Part shown: piece by piece, positions 54,975 through 64,000 of the stretch
Numbering within the stretch: the stretch's first letter is position 1
Layout of the letters: each line of letters begins with the position of its first letter
Assembly: GCF_014269205.2 (NCBI RefSeq)
Contig: NZ_JABWRY020000001.1
Span: forward strand, 744,001 to 808,000
Direction: 5' to 3'
DNA length: 64,000 nucleotides
From: Pseudomonas kermanshahensis
GTDB taxonomy: Bacteria > Pseudomonadota > Gammaproteobacteria > Pseudomonadales > Pseudomonadaceae
The notes under the pieces: model-generated
Database searches by the model: none
What the model saw: the letters and a program-made list of their open reading frames with translations, nothing else
What the model was told of the DNA's origin: nothing
Position numbers and translations under genes: made by a program

Positions 54975-57602
54975 ATGACCGATATCGATGTGCGTTTGCG
55001 TGAAGATGTCCATGTGTTGGGGGAGTTGCTCGGCGACACCATTCGTCAGCAGCACGGCGAGGCGTTTCTGCAGAAGATCGAGGGCATCCGCCACAGCGCC
55101 AAGGCCGACCGCCGGGTGGCTGGCGAGCAACTGAGCTCGACCCTTGGGGACCTGGCTGACGATGATTTGCTGCCGGTAGCAAGGGCGTTCAACCAGTTTC
55201 TCAACCTGGCCAACATGGCCGAGCAGTACCAGTTGATCCGACGCCGCGACGCCGACCAGCCAGAGCCCTTCGAGGCACGCGTGCTGCCTGAGCTGCTGGC
55301 CCGCCTTAAGCAGGCCGGGCATGGCAACGACGCCCTGGCCCGGCAGTTGGCCAAGCTAGACATACAGCTGGTACTGACCGCGCACCCCACCGAAGTGGCG
55401 CGGCGCACCTTGATCCAGAAGTACGACGCCATCGCCGGCCAGTTGGCCGCCCAGGACCATCGCGACCTGACCCCCGCCGAACGTCAGCAGGTACGTGAGC
55501 GCCTGCGCCGGCTGATCGCCGAAGCCTGGCACACCGAAGAAATCCGCCGCACCCGGCCGACCCCCGTGGACGAGGCCAAGTGGGGCTTCGCGGTGATCGA
55601 GCATTCGCTGTGGCAGGCCATCCCCAACCACCTGCGCAAGGTCGACAAGGCGCTGCACGACGCCACGGGGCTGCGCCTGCCGCTGGAGGCCGCCCCCATC
55701 CGCTTCGCCTCGTGGATGGGCGGCGACCGCGACGGCAACCCCAATGTCACGGCGGCGGTAACCCGTGAAGTGCTGTTGCTGGCACGTTGGATGGCCGCTG
55801 ATCTGTTCCTGCGTGATATCGATGCCTTGGCCGCCGAGCTGTCCATGCAACACGCCAGCAGCGCGCTGCGGGAGCATGTCGGCGACAGTGCCGAGCCCTA
55901 CCGCGCAATCCTCAAGCAATTGCGCGACCGCCTGCGTGCGACCCGCGCCTGGGCGCATGCGGCCTTGAGCAGCAGCACGCCCGCCGGTGCCGATGTACTG
56001 GTCGACAACCGCGACCTGATCGCGCCGCTTGAGCTGTGCTACCAGTCGCTGCACGAATGCGGCATGGGCGTGATCGCCGAAGGGCCACTGCTCGACTGCC
56101 TGCGCCGTGCCGTGACCTTTGGCCTGTACCTGGGGCGCCTGGATGTGCGCCAGGATGCCGCTCGCCACCGTGATGCGCTGACAGAAATCACCGATTACCT
56201 GGGCTTGGGGCGCTATGCCGACTGGGATGAAGAGCAGCGCATCGCCTTCCTCCAGGCCGAACTGAAAAATCGCCGGCCATTATTGCCTGCGCATTTCCAG
56301 CCACAGGCGGATACCGCCGAGGTGCTGGCCACCTGCCGGGAAATTGCCGCTGCCCCGGCCGCCTCGCTGGGCTCCTATGTCATTTCCATGGCCGGCGCCG
56401 CTTCAGATGTGCTGGCCGTGCAGTTGCTGCTCAAGGAAGCCGGGTTGACCCGCCCGATGCGTGTGGTGCCACTGTTCGAAACCCTGGCCGACCTGGATAA
56501 CGCCGGCCCGGTGATGCAGCGCCTGCTGGGCCTGCCTGGCTATCGCGCCGGCCTGCGCGGGCCGCAGGAAGTGATGATCGGCTATTCCGATTCAGCCAAG
56601 GACGCCGGCACCACAGCGGCCGCCTGGGCGCAGTACCGGGCGCAGGAAAACCTGGTGCGCATCTGCCGCGAGCATCAAGTGGAACTGCTGTTGTTCCACG
56701 GCCGTGGCGGCACCGTTGGCCGTGGCGGCGGCCCGGCCCACGCAGCGATTCTGTCGCAGCCGCCGGGCTCGGTAGCTGGGCGATTCCGCACCACCGAGCA
56801 GGGCGAGATGATCCGCTTCAAGTTCGGTTTGCCCGGTATCGCCGAACAGAACCTCAACCTGTACCTGGCGGCTGTGCTCGAGGCCACCTTGTTGCCGCCA
56901 CCCCCACCGCAGCCGGCCTGGCGTGAGGTCATGGACCAATTGGCCGCCGATGGCGTGCAGGCCTACCGCAGCGTGGTGCGCGACAACCCCGATTTCGTCG
57001 AGTACTTCCGCCAGTCGACGCCCGAGCAGGAGTTGGGCCGCCTGCCGTTGGGCAGCCGGCCGGCCAAGCGACGCGCGGGCGGCATCGAGAGCCTGCGGGC
57101 TATCCCGTGGATCTTCGGCTGGACCCAGACGCGCCTGATGTTGCCTGCCTGGCTGGGCTGGGAAACGGCCTTGAGCAATGCCTTGCAACGCGGCCAGGGC
57201 GAGTTGCTGGCGCAAATGCGTGAGCAATGGCCGTTCTTCCGTACCCGTATCGACATGCTTGAAATGGTGCTGGCCAAGGCCGATGCGCAAATCGCCGAGG
57301 CCTACGACGAACGTCTAGTGCAACCGGAGTTGCTTCCTTTAGGTGTGCACCTGCGCGACCTATTGTCGCAGTCCTGCCAGGTGGTGCTGGGCCTGACCGG
57401 GCAGCCGGTGCTACTGGCGCACAGCCCAGAGACCCTGGAATTCATCAGCTTGCGCAACACCTACCTGGACCCGCTGCACCGCCTTCAGGCCGAACTACTG
57501 GCGCGCTCGCGCGGCCGCGAAGCCGCTCTGGACAGCCCGTTGGAGCAGGCCTTGCTGGTCACGGTGGCGGGCATTGCAGCAGGCCTGCGCAATACCGGCT
57601 GA
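54975..57602 (+). CDS. ppc: Phosphoenolpyruvate carboxylase
   Basis: 875 residues from the ATG at 54975 (GAGAGG upstream; a far longer frame from 54381 lacks a start site and runs antisense to the preceding gene). Catalytic His137 in [29 protein letters not shown] and [16 protein letters not shown] are all intact. The C-terminus ends in RNTG, the conserved tetrameric-enzyme end. It makes oxaloacetate from PEP and bicarbonate, feeding the TCA cycle. Confidence 0.98.
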   Translation: MTDIDVRLREDVHVLGELLGDTIRQQHGEAFLQKIEGIRHSAKADRRVAGEQLSSTLGDLADDDLLPVARAFNQFLNLANMAEQYQLIRRRDADQPEPFEARVLPELLARLKQAGHGNDALARQLAKLDIQLVLTAHPTEVARRTLIQKYDAIAGQLAAQDHRDLTPAERQQVRERLRRLIAEAWHTEEIRRTRPTPVDEAKWGFAVIEHSLWQAIPNHLRKVDKALHDATGLRLPLEAAPIRFASWMGGDRDGNPNVTAAVTREVLLLARWMAADLFLRDIDALAAELSMQHASSALREHVGDSAEPYRAILKQLRDRLRATRAWAHAALSSSTPAGADVLVDNRDLIAPLELCYQSLHECGMGVIAEGPLLDCLRRAVTFGLYLGRLDVRQDAARHRDALTEITDYLGLGRYADWDEEQRIAFLQAELKNRRPLLPAHFQPQADTAEVLATCREIAAAPAASLGSYVISMAGAASDVLAVQLLLKEAGLTRPMRVVPLFETLADLDNAGPVMQRLLGLPGYRAGLRGPQEVMIGYSDSAKDAGTTAAAWAQYRAQENLVRICREHQVELLLFHGRGGTVGRGGGPAHAAILSQPPGSVAGRFRTTEQGEMIRFKFGLPGIAEQNLNLYLAAVLEATLLPPPPPQPAWREVMDQLAADGVQAYRSVVRDNPDFVEYFRQSTPEQELGRLPLGSRPAKRRAGGIESLRAIPWIFGWTQTRLMLPAWLGWETALSNALQRGQGELLAQMREQWPFFRTRIDMLEMVLAKADAQIAEAYDERLVQPELLPLGVHLRDLLSQSCQVVLGLTGQPVLLAHSPETLEFISLRNTYLDPLHRLQAELLARSRGREAALDSPLEQALLVTVAGIAAGLRNTG

Positions 57603-57649
57603 GGTTATCCGCGGGCCGCCAGGCAAGGGTGCACCTTTAGCCGCGATAA

Positions 57650-58510
<861 letters not shown>

Positions 58511-58528
58511 TCCAACGTCTTGCATGAC

Positions 58529-58555
58529 AACGGCCCGCTTGCGGGCCGTTGTCGT
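58529..58555 (+). terminator. Probable terminator after adk
   Basis: AACGGCCCGC and GCGGGCCGTT form a ten-base stem (58529-58550), followed by GTCGTTT. The tail is only moderately T-rich. Confidence 0.6.
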
Positions 58556-58596
58556 TTATACTGACGCTCTTTTCCCTGCCCCTGGAAACCCGTTCG

Positions 58597-59271
58597 ATGA
58601 CCACCCTGCTGGCCCTGGATACCGCCACCGAAGCCTGTTCCGTTGCCCTGTTGCATGACGGCAAGGTAACCAGCCATTACGAGGTGATCCCACGTCAGCA
58701 CGCGCAGAAGCTGCTGCCGATGATCAAACAACTGCTGGGTGACTCCGGTGTAGCGTTGAACGCGCTGGATGCCATCGCCTTCGGCCGTGGCCCGGGCGCC
58801 TTCACCGGCGTACGGATTGCCATCGGTGTGGTTCAGGGCCTGGCGTTCGCGCTCGAACGCCCGGTGCTGCCGGTGTCCAACCTGGCCGCGTTGGCGCAAG
58901 GCGCGATGCGTGAGCAGGGTGTGCAGCAGGTGGCTGCCGCCATCGATGCACGCATGGACGAGGTGTACTGGGGCTGCTACCAGGCAAGCGAAGGCGAAAT
59001 GCGCCTGATCGGCCAGGAAGCGGTGCTGCCGCCCGAGCGCGTGGCGCTGCCCGACGCCAGCACGGGCGAGTGGTTCGGTGCCGGCACCGGCTGGGGGTAT
59101 GCCGAGCGCCTGGCAGTGCAGGTCGCTGCCAGCAATGCCGCAGCGTTGCCCAATGCCCTCGACATCCTCAGCCTGGCGCGCTTCGCCTGGGCGCGCGGCG
59201 AGGCCATCGCTGCCGAGCAGGCGCAACCGGTGTACTTGCGCGATAATGTAGCCACACCCAAGAAACGCTGA
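58597..59271 (+). CDS. tsaB: tRNA threonylcarbamoyladenosine biosynthesis protein TsaB
   Basis: 224 residues from the ATG at 58597. ASKHA-fold N-terminus LLALDTATEACSVAL, then GRGPGAFTGVRIAIGVVQGLA, which is diagnostic for TsaB. It is the partner of TsaD and TsaE in t6A37 synthesis on tRNAs that read ANN codons. Downstream is a short unknown gene. Confidence 0.96.
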   Translation: MTTLLALDTATEACSVALLHDGKVTSHYEVIPRQHAQKLLPMIKQLLGDSGVALNALDAIAFGRGPGAFTGVRIAIGVVQGLAFALERPVLPVSNLAALAQGAMREQGVQQVAAAIDARMDEVYWGCYQASEGEMRLIGQEAVLPPERVALPDASTGEWFGAGTGWGYAERLAVQVAASNAAALPNALDILSLARFAWARGEAIAAEQAQPVYLRDNVATPKKR

Positions 59272-59402
59272 CGGCTACTCGTCGGTTATCGCCGATGACG
59301 ATAAAACCTTTCGCGCGAACTGTGGTCTAGTTATCACTCGAGCATTAGCGACGGAACACTGATGCTGCTAAATTGCCATCATTGGTCCTGAGTGCTCACA
59401 CC

Positions 59403-59699
59403 ATGCGTATCGACGGTTTCTCCTCGCAGTCCTACCCGATCAAGCGCGCTCCGCGCAAAGCGTCGGTGCGCGACGAGGCAATCGACGATGCCGAAGTGAT
59501 CGAGAATGACGCGCAAAGCGACGTCCCCCAAGAGGCCACCACTCGTCGTCGCAGCGGTGGCCTGCCAGCCCGCCAGCAAGACATGGTCTTCCCCCGCGCC
59601 CGTGATCGGCGCACAGCAACGGCGCTGGCCAGTTACCTGAGCACAGCCGGTTTTACCGATTGGGACATGGAAGTACTGGGGCTCGACCTGTACATTTGA
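59403..59699 (+). CDS. Short hypothetical protein
   Basis: 98 residues if the ATG at 59403 is used (the frame also allows 59373). A polar, basic/acidic middle (DDAEVIENDAQSD, then TTRRRSGG) looks disordered. The C-terminal third, TALASYLSTAGFTDWDMEVL, is more ordered and may be the functional part. The stop is 3 bp before the DUF72 gene. The family is unknown to me; the coding call rests on tight spacing and the ordered C-terminus. Confidence 0.7.
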   Translation: MRIDGFSSQSYPIKRAPRKASVRDEAIDDAEVIENDAQSDVPQEATTRRRSGGLPARQQDMVFPRARDRRTATALASYLSTAGFTDWDMEVLGLDLYI

Positions 59700-59702
59700 G
59701 GG

Positions 59703-60572
59703 ATGACTCCCTCTCTTCTGCCTTATTTTCTGGGTTGTCCGTCGTGGAGCGAAAGCGCCTGGCGCGATTACCTGTACCCCGCCGACGCCCGAGCCAACGA
59801 ATACCTGGGCCTGTACAGCCAGGTGTTCAATGCGGTCGAGGGCAACACCACCTTCTATGCCAGCCCCGCGCCCGCGACCGTGGCCCGCTGGGCGCAGGTC
59901 ATGCCGGCGCACTTTCGTTTCACCGCCAAGTTCCCCCGCGAGGTCAGCCATGCCGCGGACCTTCGCGAGCAACTGGACGCGGCGATCACCTTCACCCGGT
60001 TGATGGCGCCGCTGGGTGGGCGAGTATCGCCTTATTGGTTGCAACTGCCTGCCATGTTCGGGCCTGCGCGCTTGGCAGAGTTGAGCCACTTTCTGGATGA
60101 AGTGGCGGTGCCGGTGGCCGTCGAGGTGCGTAACGACGCCTTTTTTGCGCGGGGTGAGGAGGAGCGGCAGCTAAACCGGCTGCTGCTTGAACGTGGCGTC
60201 GAGCGCATCTGCCTCGACCCACGGGCCTTGTTCAGCTGCACATCGCGCGACCCCGCCGTATTGCATGCCCAAGCCAAGAAACCCAAAGTGCCACCGCGCC
60301 CCGCAGCCTTCAGCCAGCACCCGCAGGTGCGTTTCATTGGCCACCCGCAACTGGACGCCAACGAAACCTTCCTGACGCCTTGGGTGGACAAGATAGCCAG
60401 CTGGATCGAGGAAGGCCGCAGCCCCTACATCTTCTTGCACACCTCGGATAACCGCCTGGCTGCGGCATTGGCCCAGCGCTTTCACCAGCGCCTGATGCAG
60501 CGCCTGCCCGGCCTTGCATCATTGCCGGAATTGCCACGCGCCCCTGAGGTCGAACAACTGGGACTACTCTGA
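59703..60572 (+). CDS. DUF72 family protein
   Basis: 289 residues. TIM-barrel-like DUF72 pattern: LGCPSWSESAWRDYLYP, YSQVFNAVEGNTTFYASPA, FRFTAKFPREVSHA and the late IFLHTSDNRLAAALA. Biochemical function is unknown across the family. It is co-directional with the gene before it. Confidence 0.93.
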   Translation: MTPSLLPYFLGCPSWSESAWRDYLYPADARANEYLGLYSQVFNAVEGNTTFYASPAPATVARWAQVMPAHFRFTAKFPREVSHAADLREQLDAAITFTRLMAPLGGRVSPYWLQLPAMFGPARLAELSHFLDEVAVPVAVEVRNDAFFARGEEERQLNRLLLERGVERICLDPRALFSCTSRDPAVLHAQAKKPKVPPRPAAFSQHPQVRFIGHPQLDANETFLTPWVDKIASWIEEGRSPYIFLHTSDNRLAAALAQRFHQRLMQRLPGLASLPELPRAPEVEQLGLL

Positions 60573-60600
60573 CCACTCCTTAATGCCTGAGGTTGAGACC

Positions 60601-61431
60601 ATGGATGTGCAAACCCTGCGAGCCGAAGCCTTCAAGGCCCTGCACGAGCGCGACAGCGCGTTCGTCATCCCCAACCCATGGGATGCCGGCTCTGCCAAGC
60701 TGCTGGCCAGCCTTGGCTTCGAGGCACTGGCCACGACCAGCGCGGGCCTGGCCTTCAGCCTGGGCCGGCCAGACGCCGAAGGCGCGTTGAGCCTGGACGA
60801 AACCCTGGCTAATGCCGGCGTGATCGTCGATGCCACGGCGTTGCCGGTTGCCGCCGACCTTGAAAACGGCTTTGGCGACCTGCCTGAGGATTGTGCACAG
60901 ACCATTCTGCGTGCCGCCGAGGCGGGCCTTGTGGGGGGCTCTATCGAGGACGCCAGCGGGCGCAAGGACGCCCCCATCTATGACCACGGCCTGGCGGTGG
61001 AGCGCGTGCGCGCGGCGGTTCAGGCGGCGCGCAGCCTGCCGTTTCCCTTCACCCTCTGCGCCCGCGCAGAAAACCTGCTGCACGGGCGAATGGACCTGGA
61101 TGACACCATCCTGCGCCTGCAAGCCTTTGCCGAAGCGGGTGCTGATGTGCTCTATGCGCCTGGGTTGCGCACGGTCGAAGAAATTCGCGCAGTGGTACAG
61201 GCGGTGGCGCCCAAGCCGGTCAACGTGCTGATGGGGTTGGCAGGCGTGACGCTGAGCGTCAATCAACTTCAAGACCTGGGCGTGCGCCGAATCAGCGTGG
61301 GGTCGTCGCTGGCCCGCGCAGCGTTAGGGGCTTTCCACCGGGCGGCCCTGGAAATTCGCGATGAAGGCACGTTCGGCTACGGCGAACAGGCGTTGCCGTT
61401 CGCGCAGCTCAACGATCTGTTCCGTCGCTGA
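60601..61431 (+). CDS. Isocitrate lyase/PEP-mutase family protein
   Basis: 276 residues from the ATG at 60601. TIM-barrel signatures FVIPNPWDAGSAKLLASLGF, VAADLENGFGD and GGSIEDASGR fit the PEPM/ICL group; the catalytic lyase loop KKCGH is absent, so it is not an isocitrate lyase. Candidate reactions are C-C bond cleavage of a 2-oxo or 2-hydroxy acid (oxaloacetate-decarboxylase-like). It is 6 bp upstream of the extensin-like gene. Confidence 0.9.
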   Translation: MDVQTLRAEAFKALHERDSAFVIPNPWDAGSAKLLASLGFEALATTSAGLAFSLGRPDAEGALSLDETLANAGVIVDATALPVAADLENGFGDLPEDCAQTILRAAEAGLVGGSIEDASGRKDAPIYDHGLAVERVRAAVQAARSLPFPFTLCARAENLLHGRMDLDDTILRLQAFAEAGADVLYAPGLRTVEEIRAVVQAVAPKPVNVLMGLAGVTLSVNQLQDLGVRRISVGSSLARAALGAFHRAALEIRDEGTFGYGEQALPFAQLNDLFRR

Positions 61432-61437
61432 TTGGCC

Positions 61438-62127
61438 ATGCGTGCGTTGCTGGCGCTGCTGGTGGGCCTGTCCTTGATGGCAGCCCTGGCCTGGCACCTC
61501 GGCTGGCGCCTGCCCGATGCATGGAACCCCTGGGCGGCGCTGGACGTGCGCCAGCCACCCAACCTGCTCACTGCCTACAAACTGTCGCGCCTGCGCAATA
61601 ACCCGGCGCTGTGCCGCGAAGCGCTGGCAACCAGTGGCCTGCGTTACCGGGCCCAGGCCGACAGCCCAGCCTCGGCCAACTGCCCGCTGAACAACGTGTG
61701 GCGCATCGAAGGCGGTCAGGCACGGCTCAGCAGCAGTTTTCTCGCCAGTTGCCCGCTGGCAGTGGCCTACGCGCTGTTCGAGCAGCATGGCCTGCAGCCC
61801 GCGGCGCAGCGGGTATTGGGGCAGCCGGTGACCCAGGTCGATCACCTGGGCAGTTTCGCCTGCCGCAATGTTTACCACCGCAAACAAGGCCGACTCAGCC
61901 AGCATGCCACCGCCAACGCTCTGGATATCAGTGGTTTCCGCTTGCAGGACGGCCAGCGCATCGTGCTGGCGCAGGATTGGCAGGCGGGCGGGCAGAAGGC
62001 TGAGTTTTTACGCGAGGTGCAGCAGGTGGCCTGCGAGCGCTTCAGTACCGTGCTGGGGCCCGACTACAATGCCGCGCACCACAACCACTTCCACGTTGAC
62101 ATGGGCCTTTGGCAGATCTGTCGCTGA
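61438..62127 (+). CDS. Extensin-like protein, putative zinc D,D-carboxypeptidase-type domain
   Basis: 229 residues from the ATG at 61438. One N-terminal membrane segment (about 2-18) suggests a membrane-anchored periplasmic protein. The extensin-like C domain (PF06904) has SQHATANALDISGF and HHNHFHVDMG, carrying histidine and aspartate ligands similar to those of D-Ala-D-Ala peptidases. A possible cell-wall hydrolase; the substrate is unproven. It is convergent with the next gene, 12 bp apart. Confidence 0.88.
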   Translation: MRALLALLVGLSLMAALAWHLGWRLPDAWNPWAALDVRQPPNLLTAYKLSRLRNNPALCREALATSGLRYRAQADSPASANCPLNNVWRIEGGQARLSSSFLASCPLAVAYALFEQHGLQPAAQRVLGQPVTQVDHLGSFACRNVYHRKQGRLSQHATANALDISGFRLQDGQRIVLAQDWQAGGQKAEFLREVQQVACERFSTVLGPDYNAAHHNHFHVDMGLWQICR

Positions 62128-62139
62128 GCTGCTGTAAAT

Positions 62140-62760
62140 TTAGGCGTACGCGCGAACGTTGTTCAGCACCACCGGGCGCGCCCAATGGATGTCGAATTCC
62201 AGGTCGTTCTGCTGTTTGGCCAGGGTGGTTTCGTCGTAGGGCTCGGGTGCCGGGTCCAGCAGGTGGGTCTCGAACTCGGCGATAGGCAGGAACAGTGGGC
62301 GTGGGGAGGGGCCTGGGCCCGGCTCGGCAAGCGGCTGGCCCTGGCTCATGACCACCGGGCGCAACCAGCTGTTGCTCAGGTCCAGCTCGCGCTGTTGTTC
62401 GATCAGCTCGATGGCACTGAACGGCTCAGGCGCAGGTTCCAGCAGGTTTGCCTCAAGCTCTGCCTTGGGCAGGAACAGTGGCTCAGGTGGCGCGATTTCG
62501 GTGTCGTGCACGGCGCAGGCGCGCTGGGCATCGATCAGCGCCAGTGCCCTGGCCCCACCAATCGGCTCGCCGCTGTGCTGATCGTACTGCACGAACGACT
62601 CGCTGATACTGTCCGCGGGTACGTCCTGTTGCTCGGCCATGGCGCGGGCAAAGAAATCCTGCCACAGGTGGCTGACGCCCCCGAGTGTCTGGGTATTCTG
62701 CTGACCGTAGTGGCCGACAGGCGACAGGTAGGTCAAACCGATGGGAAGAGTATCTGTCAT
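62140..62760 (-). CDS. Unknown protein with two internal repeats
   Basis: 206 residues, no signal peptide or membrane segment. The C-terminal part holds two copies of about 55 residues: one beginning PLFLPKAELEANLLEPAPEP (about 94) and one beginning PLFLPIAEFETHLLDPAPEP (about 154). Each is followed by a helix (EQQRELDL or KQQNDLEF) and by W-x-RPVV. The N-terminal 90 residues are unrelated (TYLSPVGHYGQQNTQ). I recognise no family. The frame keeps its repeat pattern at protein level, which supports real coding. Confidence 0.82.
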   Translation of the reverse strand: MTDTLPIGLTYLSPVGHYGQQNTQTLGGVSHLWQDFFARAMAEQQDVPADSISESFVQYDQHSGEPIGGARALALIDAQRACAVHDTEIAPPEPLFLPKAELEANLLEPAPEPFSAIELIEQQRELDLSNSWLRPVVMSQGQPLAEPGPGPSPRPLFLPIAEFETHLLDPAPEPYDETTLAKQQNDLEFDIHWARPVVLNNVRAYA

Positions 62761-62855
62761 GGCAGTCGCGCGCGTTGTGCTCTGGCAGAATAGCGGGATA
62801 TTGCCTGTATCGGCCGTGGTTGCCGATTCATTAAGGGCTGGGTTTGATTTTTTAG

Positions 62856-63641
<786 letters not shown>

Positions 63642-63653
63642 TTACGAAGACGC

Positions 63654-63750
63654 CTGTAGGAGCAGCCTCGCGCTGCGAAGAGGCCGGTGAAAGCAGTGAA
63701 GATTCAAGGTGAATTCACCGGCCTCTTCGCAGCACAAGGCTGCTCCTACC
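63654..63750. repeat. REP inverted pair between rsmJ and the TetR gene
   Basis: CTGTAGGAGCAGCCTCGCGC with its following GAAGAGGCCGG, and the mirrored copy at 63716-63750. Loop of about 20 bp. Confidence 0.92.
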
Positions 63751-63786
63751 GTACCGGGTGGGTGCCGGTAGGCCGCATGGGTCACG

Positions 63787-64000
63787 CTAAGGCCGGAACG
63801 CCCGCATGAACACCCCTACCACCTCACGCACATGCGCCTCGGCCTCGTCGCCTTCCAGTGGCCCGGCGCACCCCAGCAGCAACCGGTAGTCCGGTGCGCC
63901 CTTGACCATGCAGAAGAAGTGCTCTGCCGCGCGCAACGGGTTGTCGATGCGCAGCAACCCGCGCTCATGCGCTCCGCGCAGCAGCGCTTCCATACCCGCC
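63787..64000 (-). CDS. TetR/AcrR-family regulator, C-terminal part (cut by window edge)
   Basis: The frame is open from the right edge to the stop at 63787; the 71 visible residues include LRAAEHFFCMVKGAPDYRLL and VREVVGVFMRAF, which resemble the C-terminal helices of AefR-like TetR regulators. The DNA-binding half lies outside the window, so the family call is moderate. Confidence 0.6.
   Translation of the reverse strand, partial: AGMEALLRGAHERGLLRIDNPLRAAEHFFCMVKGAPDYRLLLGCAGPLEGDEAEAHVREVVGVFMRAFRP

Noticed and set aside
54381..57602. 1073-residue version of ppc
   Set aside because: The extra N-terminus overlaps the 114-residue gene on the other strand and has no homology; the start at 54975 gives the family length.

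Overview
The window is a contiguous piece of a GC-rich gammaproteobacterial chromosome. I read it as the Pseudomonas putida group. The grounds are: a complete Wsp surface-sensing operon (wspABCDEF plus wspR); the ffh-rpsP-rimM-trmD-rplS, dsbC-hom-thrC, prfB-lysS and ppc/adk/tsaB neighbourhoods; a Pseudomonas-type DUF3509 protein; and many REP-type inverted repeats of the kind that litter P. putida intergenic regions. The species call comes from remembered gene order and was not checked against a database.

Layout. 1-4.1 kb is the most accessory-looking part: a two-partner secretion pair (TpsB transporter and the start of its large TpsA exoprotein, which runs off the left edge), then a GNAT-type toxin-antitoxin pair of visibly lower GC. 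4.1-12.3 kb is housekeeping: an L,D-transpeptidase-like protein, two divergent Nudix hydrolases, a gamma-carbonic-anhydrase-like protein, a VUT-type membrane protein, purT, an MFS carrier, a CorC-like protein and a CcsA-like protein. 12.6-16.2 kb is the SRP and ribosome-maturation cluster. 16.3-23.3 kb holds a thioesterase, a Na+/H+ antiporter, xerD, dsbC, hom and thrC. 23.4-30.4 kb holds a degenerate receiver protein, DUF3509, a periplasmic binding protein, a CoA-transferase, yaeQ, recJ and an old-yellow-enzyme reductase bracketed by two REP pairs. 30.7-36.2 kb (minus strand) is a polyamine-type ABC transporter plus an aminoaldehyde dehydrogenase, in the same order as ydcSTUV-patD of E. coli.

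36.4-45.7 kb holds a TerB-like protein and then the wsp operon, whose genes from wspB to wspF are joined by four-base ATGA overlaps. Wsp converts surface contact into c-di-GMP through phosphorylation of the diguanylate cyclase WspR. 45.8-48.5 kb is prfB, with its programmed +1 frameshift intact, and lysS. 48.7-54.8 kb has a TetR regulator, lipoproteins, a DUF1704 (QEGLA) putative metallopeptidase overlapping a lipoprotein hydrolase gene, and an OmpA-like/DUF4398 lipoprotein pair. 55-63.6 kb has ppc, adk, tsaB, DUF72, a PEP-mutase-like enzyme, an extensin-like protein, a repeat-containing unknown and rsmJ. The right edge cuts a TetR-family gene.

No tRNA, rRNA, CRISPR array, transposase or prophage was recognised. 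I found no large new multi-gene system. The best leads for undescribed biology are the antitoxin with an atypical N-terminal domain, the DUF1704 peptidase/lipoprotein-hydrolase operon, the two-repeat unknown protein at 62.1-62.8 kb, a hairpin directly in front of wspR, and a perfect 16-bp palindrome upstream of the OmpA-like operon.
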